DNA of 64,000 bases from assembly GCF_000024265.1 (NCBI RefSeq), contig NC_013204.1:2670501-2734500 (forward strand), written 5' to 3'. A program made the translations under genes and the position numbers. The notes under the pieces were generated by a model. That model was not told the origin of the DNA and searched no databases. It worked only from the letters and a program-made list of their open reading frames with translations. This DNA is from Eggerthella lenta DSM 2243 (GTDB lineage: Bacteria > Actinomycetota > Coriobacteriia > Coriobacteriales > Eggerthellaceae). Below, piece after piece: positions 42,201 through 50,836 of the stretch (position 1 is its first letter; every line of letters starts with the position of its first letter).

Positions 42201-43940
42201 CTAGGCCGCGCCCACCTTCCAGCCGAGGGCTTTCTCGCGCATGCGCACGAAGTCCTCGTAGATGCCGCCTTCGGCCATGAGCTCGTCGTGCGTGCCGCGC
42301 TGCACGATGCGCCCGCCGTCGAGCACGAGGATCTGGTCGGCATGCCGCACGGTCTTCAACCGGTGCGCGATCATCACCACGGTCTTGCGCCGGGTCAGCT
42401 CCTCGATGGCGGCCTGCAGCTCGTCCTCGTTCTCCGGGTCCACGTTCGCCGTAGCCTCGTCCAACAGCACGATGGGCGCGTCCTTCAGCAGCGCTCGCGC
42501 GATGGAGATGCGCTGCTTCTCGCCGCCCGACACCGTCGCCCCGCCCTCGCCCAGCATCGTGGCGTAGCCCTCCGGCAGCGCCTCGACGAAGTCGTGGCAG
42601 CGCGCGGCCCGCGCCGCGGCCACCACCTGCTCGTGCGTGGCATCGGGACGGCCGAACTTGATGTTGTTCTCAATGGTGTCGTTGAACAGGTAGACGTCCT
42701 GGAACACCATGGCGAAGTGCGCCATGAGCTCGTCGAGCTTCCAGTCGCGCACGTCCTCGCCGCCCAGCGACACCGTGCCCGCGTCCACGTCCCAGAAGCG
42801 GGCCATAAGGTTCACGAGCGTGGTCTTGCCCGACCCGGACGGCCCCACGATGGCGCAGCTGGTGCGCTCGGGGATGCTCAGCGACACGTCGTCGATCACC
42901 GTGCGCTCGCCGTAGGAGAAGCTGGCGTGCGCGAACTCTATCGCATGCCCCGGCGCGCTGCGCACCGTGCCGCGCTCGTCCATGTACGGCGCGGAATCGG
43001 CTTCCTCCACGCGATCGATGGACGCCTCCACCATGGGGAGCATGAACGACAGGGAGCCCGCCCCCTCCAGCTGCCCGTACACGAGGAAGCCGCCGATCAC
43101 CATCAGCAGGCACACGAACAGCGACATCGTCCCGCCCAGGAAGAACACGATGGACGCCGCGATGGCCGCCACCGCGAACAGGCGCAGCACCACCTGCTGG
43201 GCGATGGTGTAGGGAATGCTCTTCTTCTCCAGCTTGAAGTTCTGACGCTCCGTCTCGTCGATGGTGTCCTCGATGGACGTGCCCGCGCGCCCCGACAAGC
43301 TGAACGCCTTGATTACGCTCATGCCCTGGATGTACTCGAGCACCGCGTCCACCAGCCTCATCTGGGCCGCCAGACGCTCGGGCGAGTACTTCCGCGACAT
43401 GGCCAGCATGCGCGAGTTCACCAGCAGCATGGCAACCACGCCCGCCAGGAAGATGAGGCCGATCCTCCAATCGATGATCATGAAGCCGAGCGAGAACACG
43501 AGCGCATGCAGGACGCCCGCCAGGATGCGCACGACGATGGCGCCGGCCATGGACTCGAGATCCTCCATGGTGGACGTGCAGATGGCGGTCAGGTTGCCCA
43601 GGCTGCGGTCGTTGAAGTAGCCCATGGGCATGTACTTCATGCGCTCGCCGATGGAGATGCGCTTGTCGTCCAGCATGAGGTAGCACGCGCGCATCTCCAG
43701 CTTGTGGCTGAAGTAGTGCAGGACGGCCTGCAGCGCCACCGAAAGCGCCACCAACCCCAGCGCCGTCCACGCCACAGCGGGCGTCATCGTGCCGTCCACG
43801 AGGTGCAGCAGCACGAGGAACAGCGGAAAGAACTGGATGGCCTCGGCGATGCAGCGCAAGAACTCCAGCACGACGGACAGGTACCAGGCGCGCCGATGCT
43901 CGCCCGAGAATCGGAAGAACTTCTTGAATATCTTGATCAT
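42201..43940 (-). CDS. ABC transporter, exporter fold (IrtB/YbtQ-like half)
   Basis: A 579-residue protein with six membrane helices (about 15-300) and one ATPase domain: GPSGSGKTTLVNL, VSGGEKQRISIA, IVLLDEATANVD and switch His in MIAHRL. The start at 43940 overlaps the partner's stop (ATGA). The two subunits form a heterodimer. This branch resembles the exporter-fold proteins IrtAB/YbtPQ, which import ferric siderophores, but such a role is inferred only from context. Confidence 0.88.
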   Translation of the reverse strand: MIKIFKKFFRFSGEHRRAWYLSVVLEFLRCIAEAIQFFPLFLVLLHLVDGTMTPAVAWTALGLVALSVALQAVLHYFSHKLEMRACYLMLDDKRISIGERMKYMPMGYFNDRSLGNLTAICTSTMEDLESMAGAIVVRILAGVLHALVFSLGFMIIDWRIGLIFLAGVVAMLLVNSRMLAMSRKYSPERLAAQMRLVDAVLEYIQGMSVIKAFSLSGRAGTSIEDTIDETERQNFKLEKKSIPYTIAQQVVLRLFAVAAIAASIVFFLGGTMSLFVCLLMVIGGFLVYGQLEGAGSLSFMLPMVEASIDRVEEADSAPYMDERGTVRSAPGHAIEFAHASFSYGERTVIDDVSLSIPERTSCAIVGPSGSGKTTLVNLMARFWDVDAGTVSLGGEDVRDWKLDELMAHFAMVFQDVYLFNDTIENNIKFGRPDATHEQVVAAARAARCHDFVEALPEGYATMLGEGGATVSGGEKQRISIARALLKDAPIVLLDEATANVDPENEDELQAAIEELTRRKTVVMIAHRLKTVRHADQILVLDGGRIVQRGTHDELMAEGGIYEDFVRMREKALGWKVGAA

Positions 43941-45766
43941 GCGACGTCCCTCACAGACTCGTGCGCGGCCCACATGCTCGCGTACAGCGGACAGGTTTCC
44001 AGCAAGTTCTCGTGCGTGTCGCAGGCCACCACGCGCCCGTCGTCCATCACGGCGATGGCGTCGGCATGCGTGACGGTGGAAAGCCGGTGCGCGATGACGA
44101 CGAGCGTCTTGTTGCGCGCCAAGCGCGCCACGGCGTCCTGGACGACCGCCTCGTTCTCGGGGTCGGTGTACGCCGTGGCCTCATCGAGGATGACGATGGG
44201 CGCGTCCTTCATCATGGCGCGCGCGATGGCGATGCGCTGGCGCTCGCCGCCCGACAGATGCCCGCCGGCACCGCCCACCACGGTCTGGTAGCCGTGCTCC
44301 AAAGCCGTGATGAACTCGTGGCAGCCGCTCGCCTTCGCGCAGGCTGTCACCTCCTCGTCGGTGGCGTCGGGACGCCCCATGCGGATGTTCTCCATCACCG
44401 TGTCGTCGAACAGGTAGTTGTCCTGGGCCACGTAGGCTATCGCGTCGGCCACCTGCGAAAGCGGCATGTCGCGCACATCGGAGCCGCCGATGCGCACGGC
44501 CCCGCCCGCAGCCTCCCACTGCGAGGCGATGAGCTTCGCGACGGTGGACTTGCCCGAACCCGACGGCCCCACGAGCGCGACCATGGATCCGGGGGCGATC
44601 GAAAGCGTCACGCCCTTGAGCACGGGCACGTCGCCGTAGGAGAACGTCACGTCGTCAAGCTCGATGCGCGAGCCTCGCACCGGGCACGGGCGCGTCGGAC
44701 GGTTCATCTCGGGCTGGTCGAGCACCGTGCCGATCTCGCCCACGATGGTGGATATCTTGGCGATGTCGTCGGTGAACATGATGGCCGAGAACAAAGGCCC
44801 GATGATGCCCAGCGACAGCACGATCACGGTGATGAACGTGGCAGCCGAGAGCGACCCGTCCATGAACAGGAAGCAGCCCACGGGCAGCACGCCCAGCAGC
44901 ACGCTGGGCCACACGCTCATCATGATGGCCGTCCACGGCAGCGTGGTGCGCGACCAGTCCATCATGAGCCCGGAGTTCGCCTTCACCGCATCGGTGAACT
45001 TGGCGTAGGACGAGGCGCTGCGTCCGAACGCCTTGATTACCTCGATGCCGCCGATGTACTCCACGATGGTGGCGCCCATGTGGTTCTTCGCGGCCACCAC
45101 GCGCCCGTACTTCTCGGCGTAGTCGCGCATCTCCACCGCATAGCACAGCATGCCGATGGGAATGGTGACGAGCGACGCCAGCCCCATGCGCCAATCCAGC
45201 GCGAAGATGACGGCGATGATGCCCAGCGGCACCAGCAGGTTCGCCGTCATCTCGGGCACCACGTGGGCCAGCGGCACCTCCAGCTGTTCGGCGCGCTCCA
45301 CGAACGGCGCCTTCAGCTTGCCCGAGGGGGTTTCCAGCACGTAGCCCAGCGGCATGCGGTCGAGCTTGGCGGCCAGCGCGCGGCGCACTTCCGACAGCAC
45401 GGCGAACGTGGCACGGTGCGAGGTGGTGGTGGAGGCGCCCGACAGGAACGCCTTCGCCACCTGCCCGGCCGCGGCGAGCGCGCACCAGCCCAGGTAGAAT
45501 GCGAGGTCGGTGGTTCCGGCTATGAGCGCTGTGGCGATGTTGGCCACGGCGACGTAGGGCAGGAAGCCGCACGCCACGCCCGCCACGGCCAGCAGGATGG
45601 ACTTGAAGTAGAGCCCCCGATGGGGCGCTGCCAGCGATCGCAAGCGCGCGAAGGGCTTCGTCGCGGCAGGTTCCGCGGACGCGGCGCGCGGGTTCGGGAG
45701 CGGGGCCTTCTCGGCGGGCACGGCAACCGCATCGGCTGCCGCGACCCCGCCTGCACTATCCGTCAT
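43937..45766 (-). CDS. ABC transporter, exporter fold (IrtA/YbtP-like half)
   Basis: A 609-residue half-transporter: a disordered Ala/Pro-rich N-terminus (about 1-40), six helices (45-320), then GPSGSGKSTVAKL, LSGGERQRIAIA, IVILDEATAYTD and VIAHRLSTV. It pairs with the downstream gene. The intracellular coupling region reads DRMPLGYVLETPSGKLK; the same phrase, RVPLGYVLDTPSGKLK, occurs in the 50837 protein, so these are paralogues from cassette duplication. No SIP domain, unlike mycobacterial IrtA. Confidence 0.88.
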   Translation of the reverse strand: MTDSAGGVAAADAVAVPAEKAPLPNPRAASAEPAATKPFARLRSLAAPHRGLYFKSILLAVAGVACGFLPYVAVANIATALIAGTTDLAFYLGWCALAAAGQVAKAFLSGASTTTSHRATFAVLSEVRRALAAKLDRMPLGYVLETPSGKLKAPFVERAEQLEVPLAHVVPEMTANLLVPLGIIAVIFALDWRMGLASLVTIPIGMLCYAVEMRDYAEKYGRVVAAKNHMGATIVEYIGGIEVIKAFGRSASSYAKFTDAVKANSGLMMDWSRTTLPWTAIMMSVWPSVLLGVLPVGCFLFMDGSLSAATFITVIVLSLGIIGPLFSAIMFTDDIAKISTIVGEIGTVLDQPEMNRPTRPCPVRGSRIELDDVTFSYGDVPVLKGVTLSIAPGSMVALVGPSGSGKSTVAKLIASQWEAAGGAVRIGGSDVRDMPLSQVADAIAYVAQDNYLFDDTVMENIRMGRPDATDEEVTACAKASGCHEFITALEHGYQTVVGGAGGHLSGGERQRIAIARAMMKDAPIVILDEATAYTDPENEAVVQDAVARLARNKTLVVIAHRLSTVTHADAIAVMDDGRVVACDTHENLLETCPLYASMWAAHESVRDVA

Positions 45767-45898
45767 GAGGACGTCTCCTTCTCTTCGAAGCAGGCCGGGC
45801 GCATGAAAAGAGCCGCACCGCAGGCTCCTTCCGGAAGTCCCTGCGGTGCGGCTCTGCGTCGAATGCGTCTGGCTCTGCGCGGGTCGTTCTATGTCGTT

Positions 45899-46090
45899 CT
45901 ATGTCGTTGTACGCGCGTCCGATCGACGCGCCTCCCCCTCCGGCCGCCGATCCACCACCGTTTCGCGATGGCATTTCGGGCAGTACAGGGGGAACCGGAC
46001 CAGGTGCGTGTCGGCACGCACCTTCGTCCTCGTCTTGGCGCCGCACACCGGGCAGCGAACCCAGCCTTCGGCGTCGACGAGGCACCTCAT
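45899..46090 (-). CDS. Small cysteine-rich KTR protein
   Basis: A 63-residue protein: WVRCPVCGAKTRTKVRADTH followed by FPLYCPKCHRET. Two CPxC knuckles and the KTR motif identify the 'cysteine-rich KTR' family, short zinc-ribbon proteins often found in mobile or transposon-borne operons. The ATG at 46090 overlaps the tetR stop (ATGA), so it is translationally coupled to tetR. Function unknown; a 130-bp gap follows before the ABC genes. Confidence 0.85.
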   Translation of the reverse strand: MRCLVDAEGWVRCPVCGAKTRTKVRADTHLVRFPLYCPKCHRETVVDRRPEGEARRSDARTTT

Positions 46091-46794
46091 GGCGCACCCC
46101 CGCGCGCTTCGACGAGGCGAGCGGCCACGTCCTGCACGGGCGCATCGGGCATCTGCGCGGCCAGGTCGACCAACGCCGCGAACTGCGGGTCGAAGATGGC
46201 CTGCCAGCCCGCGCGGAAGAACAGGCACAGGCGCTCGACGTAGGCCTTCGCCTCGTCGCGCCCCATGTCGTGCGCAACGGCCTCGAAGATGCCCGAGAAG
46301 CAGGCGCTCGATATCATGTGCATGAGCTCGGGCGTCAGCCGCCCCGCCGTCACGGCGTCGCTGCCGACGGCTTCGATGTAGCGGTAGGTCGTCGCGCTGT
46401 TCAACTCCACCACGCGGTGCATGAACTCGTCGTAGCGCTCGCCGCCGTTGGTCACGAGGATCTTGAACTCGGCCAAGTGGTCGTAGATGTAGTCCATCAT
46501 GAGCCCTATGCCCTGGTCGGCATAGTCGTTCATCGTAGACTGCTGCACGTCAGCGGGCAGCTTGCCGAAGCCGTCGAACTCCTCGGTGAAGAACAGGCAC
46601 AGCTCTTCGATCACCGGGTCGACCACGGCCGCATACAGCGCCTCCTTGTCGGCGTAGCGCACGTAGATGGCCCCTTTGCTCGACCCGGCACGTTCGGCGA
46701 TGGCGCGCAGCGACGCGGCTTCGTAGCCCTTCTCCAGGAACTCCTCGCGCGCAGCCGCCAGCAACCGCTCGGTCACGCCCTCGATCCGCTTCAC
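46087..46794 (-). CDS. TetR-family regulator
   Basis: A 235-residue regulator. The helix-turn-helix is near residues 10-55 (LLAAAREEFLEKGYEAASLRAIAERA, SKGAIYVRYADKEALYAAV); the rest is a helical ligand domain. The start is the GTG at 46794, with AGGAGG upstream; the longer upstream frame crosses its own promoter. It heads the operon tetR, KTR, two ABC halves, ECF S, T and A, and probably binds the dyads at 46861-46884. Confidence 0.9.
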   Translation of the reverse strand: MKRIEGVTERLLAAAREEFLEKGYEAASLRAIAERAGSSKGAIYVRYADKEALYAAVVDPVIEELCLFFTEEFDGFGKLPADVQQSTMNDYADQGIGLMMDYIYDHLAEFKILVTNGGERYDEFMHRVVELNSATTYRYIEAVGSDAVTAGRLTPELMHMISSACFSGIFEAVAHDMGRDEAKAYVERLCLFFRAGWQAIFDPQFAALVDLAAQMPDAPVQDVAARLVEARGGAP

Positions 46795-46860
46795 GCCTTC
46801 GCACCTCCTCGAGCTTCCGCCTCGGGCACCTCCTCGCAGGGCGCACCCGCCGCCATCAAA

Positions 46861-46884
46861 ACCAACGGTCTCAAACCGACGGTT
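46861..46884 (-). promoter_or_regulatory. Probable TetR operators
   Basis: AACCGACGGTT (46874-46884) is a perfect 5-bp-arm dyad, and ACCAACGGT (46861-46869) is a related half-symmetric copy. Both lie just downstream of the -10 element, where a bound repressor would block transcription. Confidence 0.5.
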
Positions 46885-46887
46885 CGA

Positions 46888-46916
46888 ATTATAGTGAGCA
46901 CCTCTTCTTATGTCAA
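46888..46916 (-). promoter_or_regulatory. Fully consensus sigma-70 promoter of the tetR-ABC-ECF operon
   Basis: Minus-strand TTGACA (46911-46916), exactly 17-bp spacer and TATAAT (46888-46893). Such a perfect promoter needs strong repression, consistent with the dyads downstream and the box over the -35. Confidence 0.9.
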
Positions 46917-46927
46917 CTGTGGCTAAC
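46912..46927. promoter_or_regulatory. 16-bp box (GTTAGC-N4-GCTAAC-like), copy 1
   Basis: GTCAACTGTGGCTAAC. Ten of twelve non-spacer positions match the dyad seen at 53979. It covers the -35 of the tetR-ABC-ECF promoter. Confidence 0.5.
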
Positions 46928-46973
46928 TTATTTTCCCGGAGGCTTCGCACGACGCGTCGGGAGGGGGCGGATC

Positions 46974-47078
46974 GCACCGCAGCGGCTTCGCGCCGAGCGG
47001 CGACGCATCACCCGCCTCGGCGCCCGGCGCGGCAACCGCCCTGCGCGACCTCGAGCCGGACGCGGAAGCGGCCTAGCG
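46974..47078 (+). pseudogene. Duplicated 3' end of the copper P1B ATPase gene
   Basis: This 105-bp stretch matches 39076-39180, the last 34 codons plus stop of the P-type ATPase gene, at 98 of 105 positions with no gaps. Three of the seven differences are silent. It ends with the same TAG. The rest of the ATPase copy is missing upstream, where the tetR promoter begins. Confidence 0.88.
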
Positions 47079-47198
47079 CCCCGTCCCGCCTCTCCTGCGA
47101 ATTTGCGCGATCTTTACCCGCGGTTGACGAGGGCCAAACGTTCCAAACGCAGAATACGGTGCGAAGAAAACCCGCTTTCGCCATCGGAGGAGATCGCT

Positions 47199-48305
47199 TT
47201 GGAGCTTACCTACAAGCTGCTGACGCCCGGCCCGCTCACCACCACGCGCTCGGTGAAGGAGCAGATGCTGTTCGACCACTGCACCTGGGACGACGACTAC
47301 AAACGCATCACGCAGGACATCCGCGCCCACCTGCTGCGCCTCGCCCACGTCGCGCCCGAGCGCTACACGGCCGTGCTCATGCAGGGCAGCGGCACGTTCG
47401 GCAACGAATCCGTGCTGACGAGCGTGGTCGGCGACGACGAGCGCGTGCTCGTCTGCGCGAACGGCGCCTACGGCGACCGCCTCGCCGAGATCTGCCGCCA
47501 GGCGGGCGTGCCCGTCACCGTGTACGCCGAGCCCTACGACACCCCCGTCGACGCGCAGCGCATCGCCGCGCACCTGGCCGCCGACCCCTCCATCACGCAC
47601 GTGGCCATGGTGCACAACGAAACGACGTCGGGCCTGGTCAACGACATCGAGGCCGCAGGCGCCGTGGCCAAGCGCGCAGGGGCGGCGTTCATCGTCGACG
47701 CCATGTCCAGCTTCGGCGGCATCGACATCCCCGTGGAGGACTGGGGCATCGACTTCATCGTGAGCAGCGCGAACAAGTGCATCCAGGGGGTGCCCGGCTT
47801 CTCCTTCGCCATCTGCCGTCGCGACCTGCTGGAAGGCAGCCGCGGCAAGGCGCGCAGCCTGTCGCTCGACCTGTACGCCCAGTGGCAGACCATGGAGCGC
47901 GACGGCGGGAAGTGGCGCTTCACCTCGCCCACCAACGCGGTGCTCGCCTTCGCCCAGGCCCTGCGCGAGCTGGAGGAGGAGGGCGGCGTGAGCGCGCGGG
48001 CGGCGCGGTACGCCGAGAACAACCGGCTGCTCATCGAGCGCATGCGCGCGCTGGGCTTCGAGCCCTACCTCACCGAGAACCAGGGGCCCATCATCACCAC
48101 CTTCGCGCACCCGGCCGACGCGGCGTTCACCTTCCGCGAGATGTACGACTACGTCAAGGCGCGCGGGTACGTCATCTACCCGGGGAAGCTCACGGACGGC
48201 GACACCTTCCGCATCGGCACCATCGGCGAGATCTACCCGGCGGACATCCTCAACGTGACGAGCATCCTCGGCGAGTTCGTCGCAACGAAGCGCAAGGAGG
48301 CGTAG
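47199..48305 (+). CDS. phnW: 2-aminoethylphosphonate-pyruvate transaminase
   Basis: A 368-residue PLP aminotransferase converting 2-aminoethylphosphonate and pyruvate to phosphonoacetaldehyde and alanine. Conserved features: LLTPGPLTTT start, GSGTFGNESVL (cofactor phosphate loop), DAMSSFGG with the ring-binding Asp, and the Schiff-base Lys193 in SSANKCIQG. The start is a TTG at 47199 with GGAGGAG upstream; the extended frame before it lies in non-coding sequence. phnX follows after 1 bp. Confidence 0.93.
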   Translation: MELTYKLLTPGPLTTTRSVKEQMLFDHCTWDDDYKRITQDIRAHLLRLAHVAPERYTAVLMQGSGTFGNESVLTSVVGDDERVLVCANGAYGDRLAEICRQAGVPVTVYAEPYDTPVDAQRIAAHLAADPSITHVAMVHNETTSGLVNDIEAAGAVAKRAGAAFIVDAMSSFGGIDIPVEDWGIDFIVSSANKCIQGVPGFSFAICRRDLLEGSRGKARSLSLDLYAQWQTMERDGGKWRFTSPTNAVLAFAQALRELEEEGGVSARAARYAENNRLLIERMRALGFEPYLTENQGPIITTFAHPADAAFTFREMYDYVKARGYVIYPGKLTDGDTFRIGTIGEIYPADILNVTSILGEFVATKRKEA

Positions 48306-48306
48306 C

Positions 48307-49080
48307 ATGGTTGAAGCGGTCATCTTCGACTGGGCGGGCACGACGGTCGATTACGGGTGCTTCGCGCCCGTGCAGGCGTTCGCCGACGTGTTCGAGCACC
48401 ACGGCGTGAAGCCCACGATGGAGGAAACGCGCGCGCCCATGGGCATGCTGAAAATCGACCACATCAGGGAGATGCTGCGCATGGAGCGCATCGCCTCCGC
48501 ATGGGAGCGCGTGCACGGCAAGCGGCCCGACGAGGACGACGCGCAGGCCCTGTACGCCCTGTTCGAGGGCAAGCTGCTGTCCATCCTCCCCCGCTTCGCC
48601 GAGCCGAAGCCCCACGTGCTGGACACGGTGGCCGAGCTGCGCGCCGCGGGCGTGCGCATCGGCGCCACCACCGGCTACACCGACAAGATGATGGCCATCG
48701 TGGCGCCCGCCGCCCGCGAGCGCGGCTACGCGCCCGACTTCTCCATCACCCCCGACGCCACGCACGGCAAGGGCCGCCCGTGGCCCTACATGGTGTTCCG
48801 CAACCTGGAGGCCCTCGGCGTGAGCTCGGTGCAGGCGGCCGCCAAGGTGGGCGACACCGCCTCGGACATGCGCGAGGGCAAGGCGGCGGGCGTGTTCACC
48901 ATCGGCGTGATCGAGGGCAGCTCCGAGCTGGGGCTTGCGCAGGAGGAGTACGAGGCCCTGAGCCCGGCCGAGCGCGACCGGGCGCGCGACCGGGTGGAGG
49001 CCCGCTTCCGCGCAGCCGGGGCCGACGCCGTGGTGCGCACCCTGGCCGAGCTCCCGCAGCTGCTCAGGCAGGAGCGTTAG
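48307..49080 (+). CDS. phnX: Phosphonoacetaldehyde hydrolase
   Basis: A 257-residue HAD-superfamily enzyme cleaving the C-P bond of phosphonoacetaldehyde to acetaldehyde and phosphate. Nucleophile Asp8 in IFDWAGTTVD, the Schiff-base Lys49 in APMGMLKIDH, and GRPWPYMVFRN, GDTASDMREGKAAG in the HAD core. With phnW it completes 2-aminoethylphosphonate breakdown, giving phosphorus and nitrogen. Its 3' end overlaps the convergent ABC gene by 17 bp. No phosphonate importer is nearby. Confidence 0.95.
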   Translation: MVEAVIFDWAGTTVDYGCFAPVQAFADVFEHHGVKPTMEETRAPMGMLKIDHIREMLRMERIASAWERVHGKRPDEDDAQALYALFEGKLLSILPRFAEPKPHVLDTVAELRAAGVRIGATTGYTDKMMAIVAPAARERGYAPDFSITPDATHGKGRPWPYMVFRNLEALGVSSVQAAAKVGDTASDMREGKAAGVFTIGVIEGSSELGLAQEEYEALSPAERDRARDRVEARFRAAGADAVVRTLAELPQLLRQER

Positions 49081-50827
49081 CGCAGGTCGCAGCCCCGCCC
49101 AGCTTCCAGCCGATCGCACGCTCGCGCATGCCCACGAAATCGGCGTAGAGACCTCCTTCGGCCATGAGCGCATCGTGCGTGCCGCGCTGCACGATGCGCC
49201 CGCCGTCGAGCACGACGATCTGGTCGGCATCGCGCACGGTCTTCAGGCGATGCGCGATCATGATGACCGTCTTGCTGCGCGTCAGCTCGGCGATGGCGCG
49301 CTGCAGGTCGCGCTCGTTCTCCGGGTCGACGTTGGCGGTGGCCTCGTCGAGGATGACGATGGGCGCGTCCTTCAGGATGGCGCGCGCGATGGAGAGGCGC
49401 TGGCGCTCGCCGCCCGACAGCGTGGCGCCGCCCTCCCCCAGACGCGTGGCGTAGCCCTCGGGCAGCCCCTCCACGAACTCGTGGCAGCACGCGCGGCGCG
49501 CGGCCTCCACCACCTCTTCGTGCGTGGCGTCGGGCCGGCCGAACTTGATGTTGTTCTCGATGGTGTCCTCGAAGAGGTACACGCCCTGGAACACCATGGA
49601 GAAGTTGCCCAGCAGCTCGTCCACCTTCCAGTCGCGCACGTCGACGCCCCCCAGCGTGATGCGCCCGGCGTCGACGTCCCAGAACCGTGCGATGAGCTGC
49701 GTCAGCGTGGTCTTCCCCGAGCCGCTCGGCCCCACGATGGCGCACGTGGTGCGCGCGGGGATGGCCAGCGACACGCGGTCGATCACCGTGCGGTTCTCGT
49801 AGCCGAACGACACGTCGCGCAGCTCGATGTCGAGGCCGTCGGCCCGCTCGACCCCGGCCCCCTCGTCCATGGCCGGCGTGGCGATCATGGCGTTCACCTT
49901 GTCCATGCAGATGTCGATCTGGCGCAGCAGGCTGGCGAACGTGCCGGACATCTCCAGCTTCCCGTACACCATGAACGACGCCACGATGGCCACGAGGCAC
50001 ACGCCCGCGTCCATCGTGCCCGCGATCCAGCACCACACGCACACGAGGCACATGAGCACGCTCGACGTCTTGGTCAGCACGGTTTGCAGCACGGCGAAGC
50101 GGATGAACTTGAACTCGAACGACACGTTCATGCGCTCGCATTCGGCGATGGCGCCCGACAGCTTCCGCTCGGCGTCGCCCGTCATCGAGAACGCGCGCAC
50201 CACGCCCATGCCCTGCACGTATTCCAGCACCGCGCCCACGATGGCGCTCTGCGCGGCCATGCGCTGGCCCGACAACGCGCGCGCGCTCCGCTGCATCGCG
50301 CTGTTGATCAGCAGGAACAGCGCGATGGTCGCGATCACCACGGCGCCGAGCCGCCAATCGAAGACCAGCAGCATGAGCGCCATGAGCCCCGAGAACACGA
50401 ACCCCGAGATGACGTTCGAGTACACCTGGCCCCCGGCGTTCTGCACGTCGTCCAGCGTGTTGGTCATCGTGCCCGAGATGGCGCCCAGGCTGTTCTCGTT
50501 GAAGTAGCCCATGGGAAGGTAGCGCATCCGGTCGCCGATCTGCAGGCGCTTCTCGCCCGTCATGGAGAAGTTCCCCTTGCAGAAGTTCTCGCTCTTGAAG
50601 TGCGAGGTGACGAAGCAGCCCGCGATGCTGCCCAGCATGATGGCGAGTGCCGTCCACATCGTGGCCTCGGAAAGCGTCCCGTCCGCCAGCGCGAACAGCA
50701 CGACGGCGAACGCCATCATCTGCCACGCCTCGAAGAACGAGTTCAGCACCGACCACGCCATGCCGCGCTTGAGGTGTCCGGCGAAGCTGCCTCCGAACGC
50801 GAAGTACTTCTTGATGGTATCGAGCAT
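49064..50827 (-). CDS. ABC transporter, exporter fold (IrtB/YbtQ-like half), cassette 2
   Basis: A 587-residue half-transporter with six helices (about 20-300) and the ATPase motifs GPSGSGKTTLTQL, LSGGERQRLSIA, IVILDEATANVD and MIAHRLKTV. The tail is Cys/Ala-rich (AATCANAPA). It is a paralogue of the 42201 protein: shared coupling sequence SMVFQGVYLFEDTIENNIKF and an identical FGRPDATHE. Its ATG (50827) lies 9 bp after the partner gene's stop codon. Pairs with the 50837 protein. Confidence 0.88.
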   Translation of the reverse strand: MLDTIKKYFAFGGSFAGHLKRGMAWSVLNSFFEAWQMMAFAVVLFALADGTLSEATMWTALAIMLGSIAGCFVTSHFKSENFCKGNFSMTGEKRLQIGDRMRYLPMGYFNENSLGAISGTMTNTLDDVQNAGGQVYSNVISGFVFSGLMALMLLVFDWRLGAVVIATIALFLLINSAMQRSARALSGQRMAAQSAIVGAVLEYVQGMGVVRAFSMTGDAERKLSGAIAECERMNVSFEFKFIRFAVLQTVLTKTSSVLMCLVCVWCWIAGTMDAGVCLVAIVASFMVYGKLEMSGTFASLLRQIDICMDKVNAMIATPAMDEGAGVERADGLDIELRDVSFGYENRTVIDRVSLAIPARTTCAIVGPSGSGKTTLTQLIARFWDVDAGRITLGGVDVRDWKVDELLGNFSMVFQGVYLFEDTIENNIKFGRPDATHEEVVEAARRACCHEFVEGLPEGYATRLGEGGATLSGGERQRLSIARAILKDAPIVILDEATANVDPENERDLQRAIAELTRSKTVIMIAHRLKTVRDADQIVVLDGGRIVQRGTHDALMAEGGLYADFVGMRERAIGWKLGGAATCANAPA

Positions 50828-50836
50828 GCGAGCCTC

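Noticed and set aside
39182-46794. Composite transposon
   Set aside because: The flanking 105-bp direct copies are the 3' end of a cellular ATPase gene, without inverted repeats or transposase.
46874-46893. tRNA T-loop (GGTTCGAATT)
   Set aside because: No cloverleaf surrounds it; it is part of a promoter and operator region.
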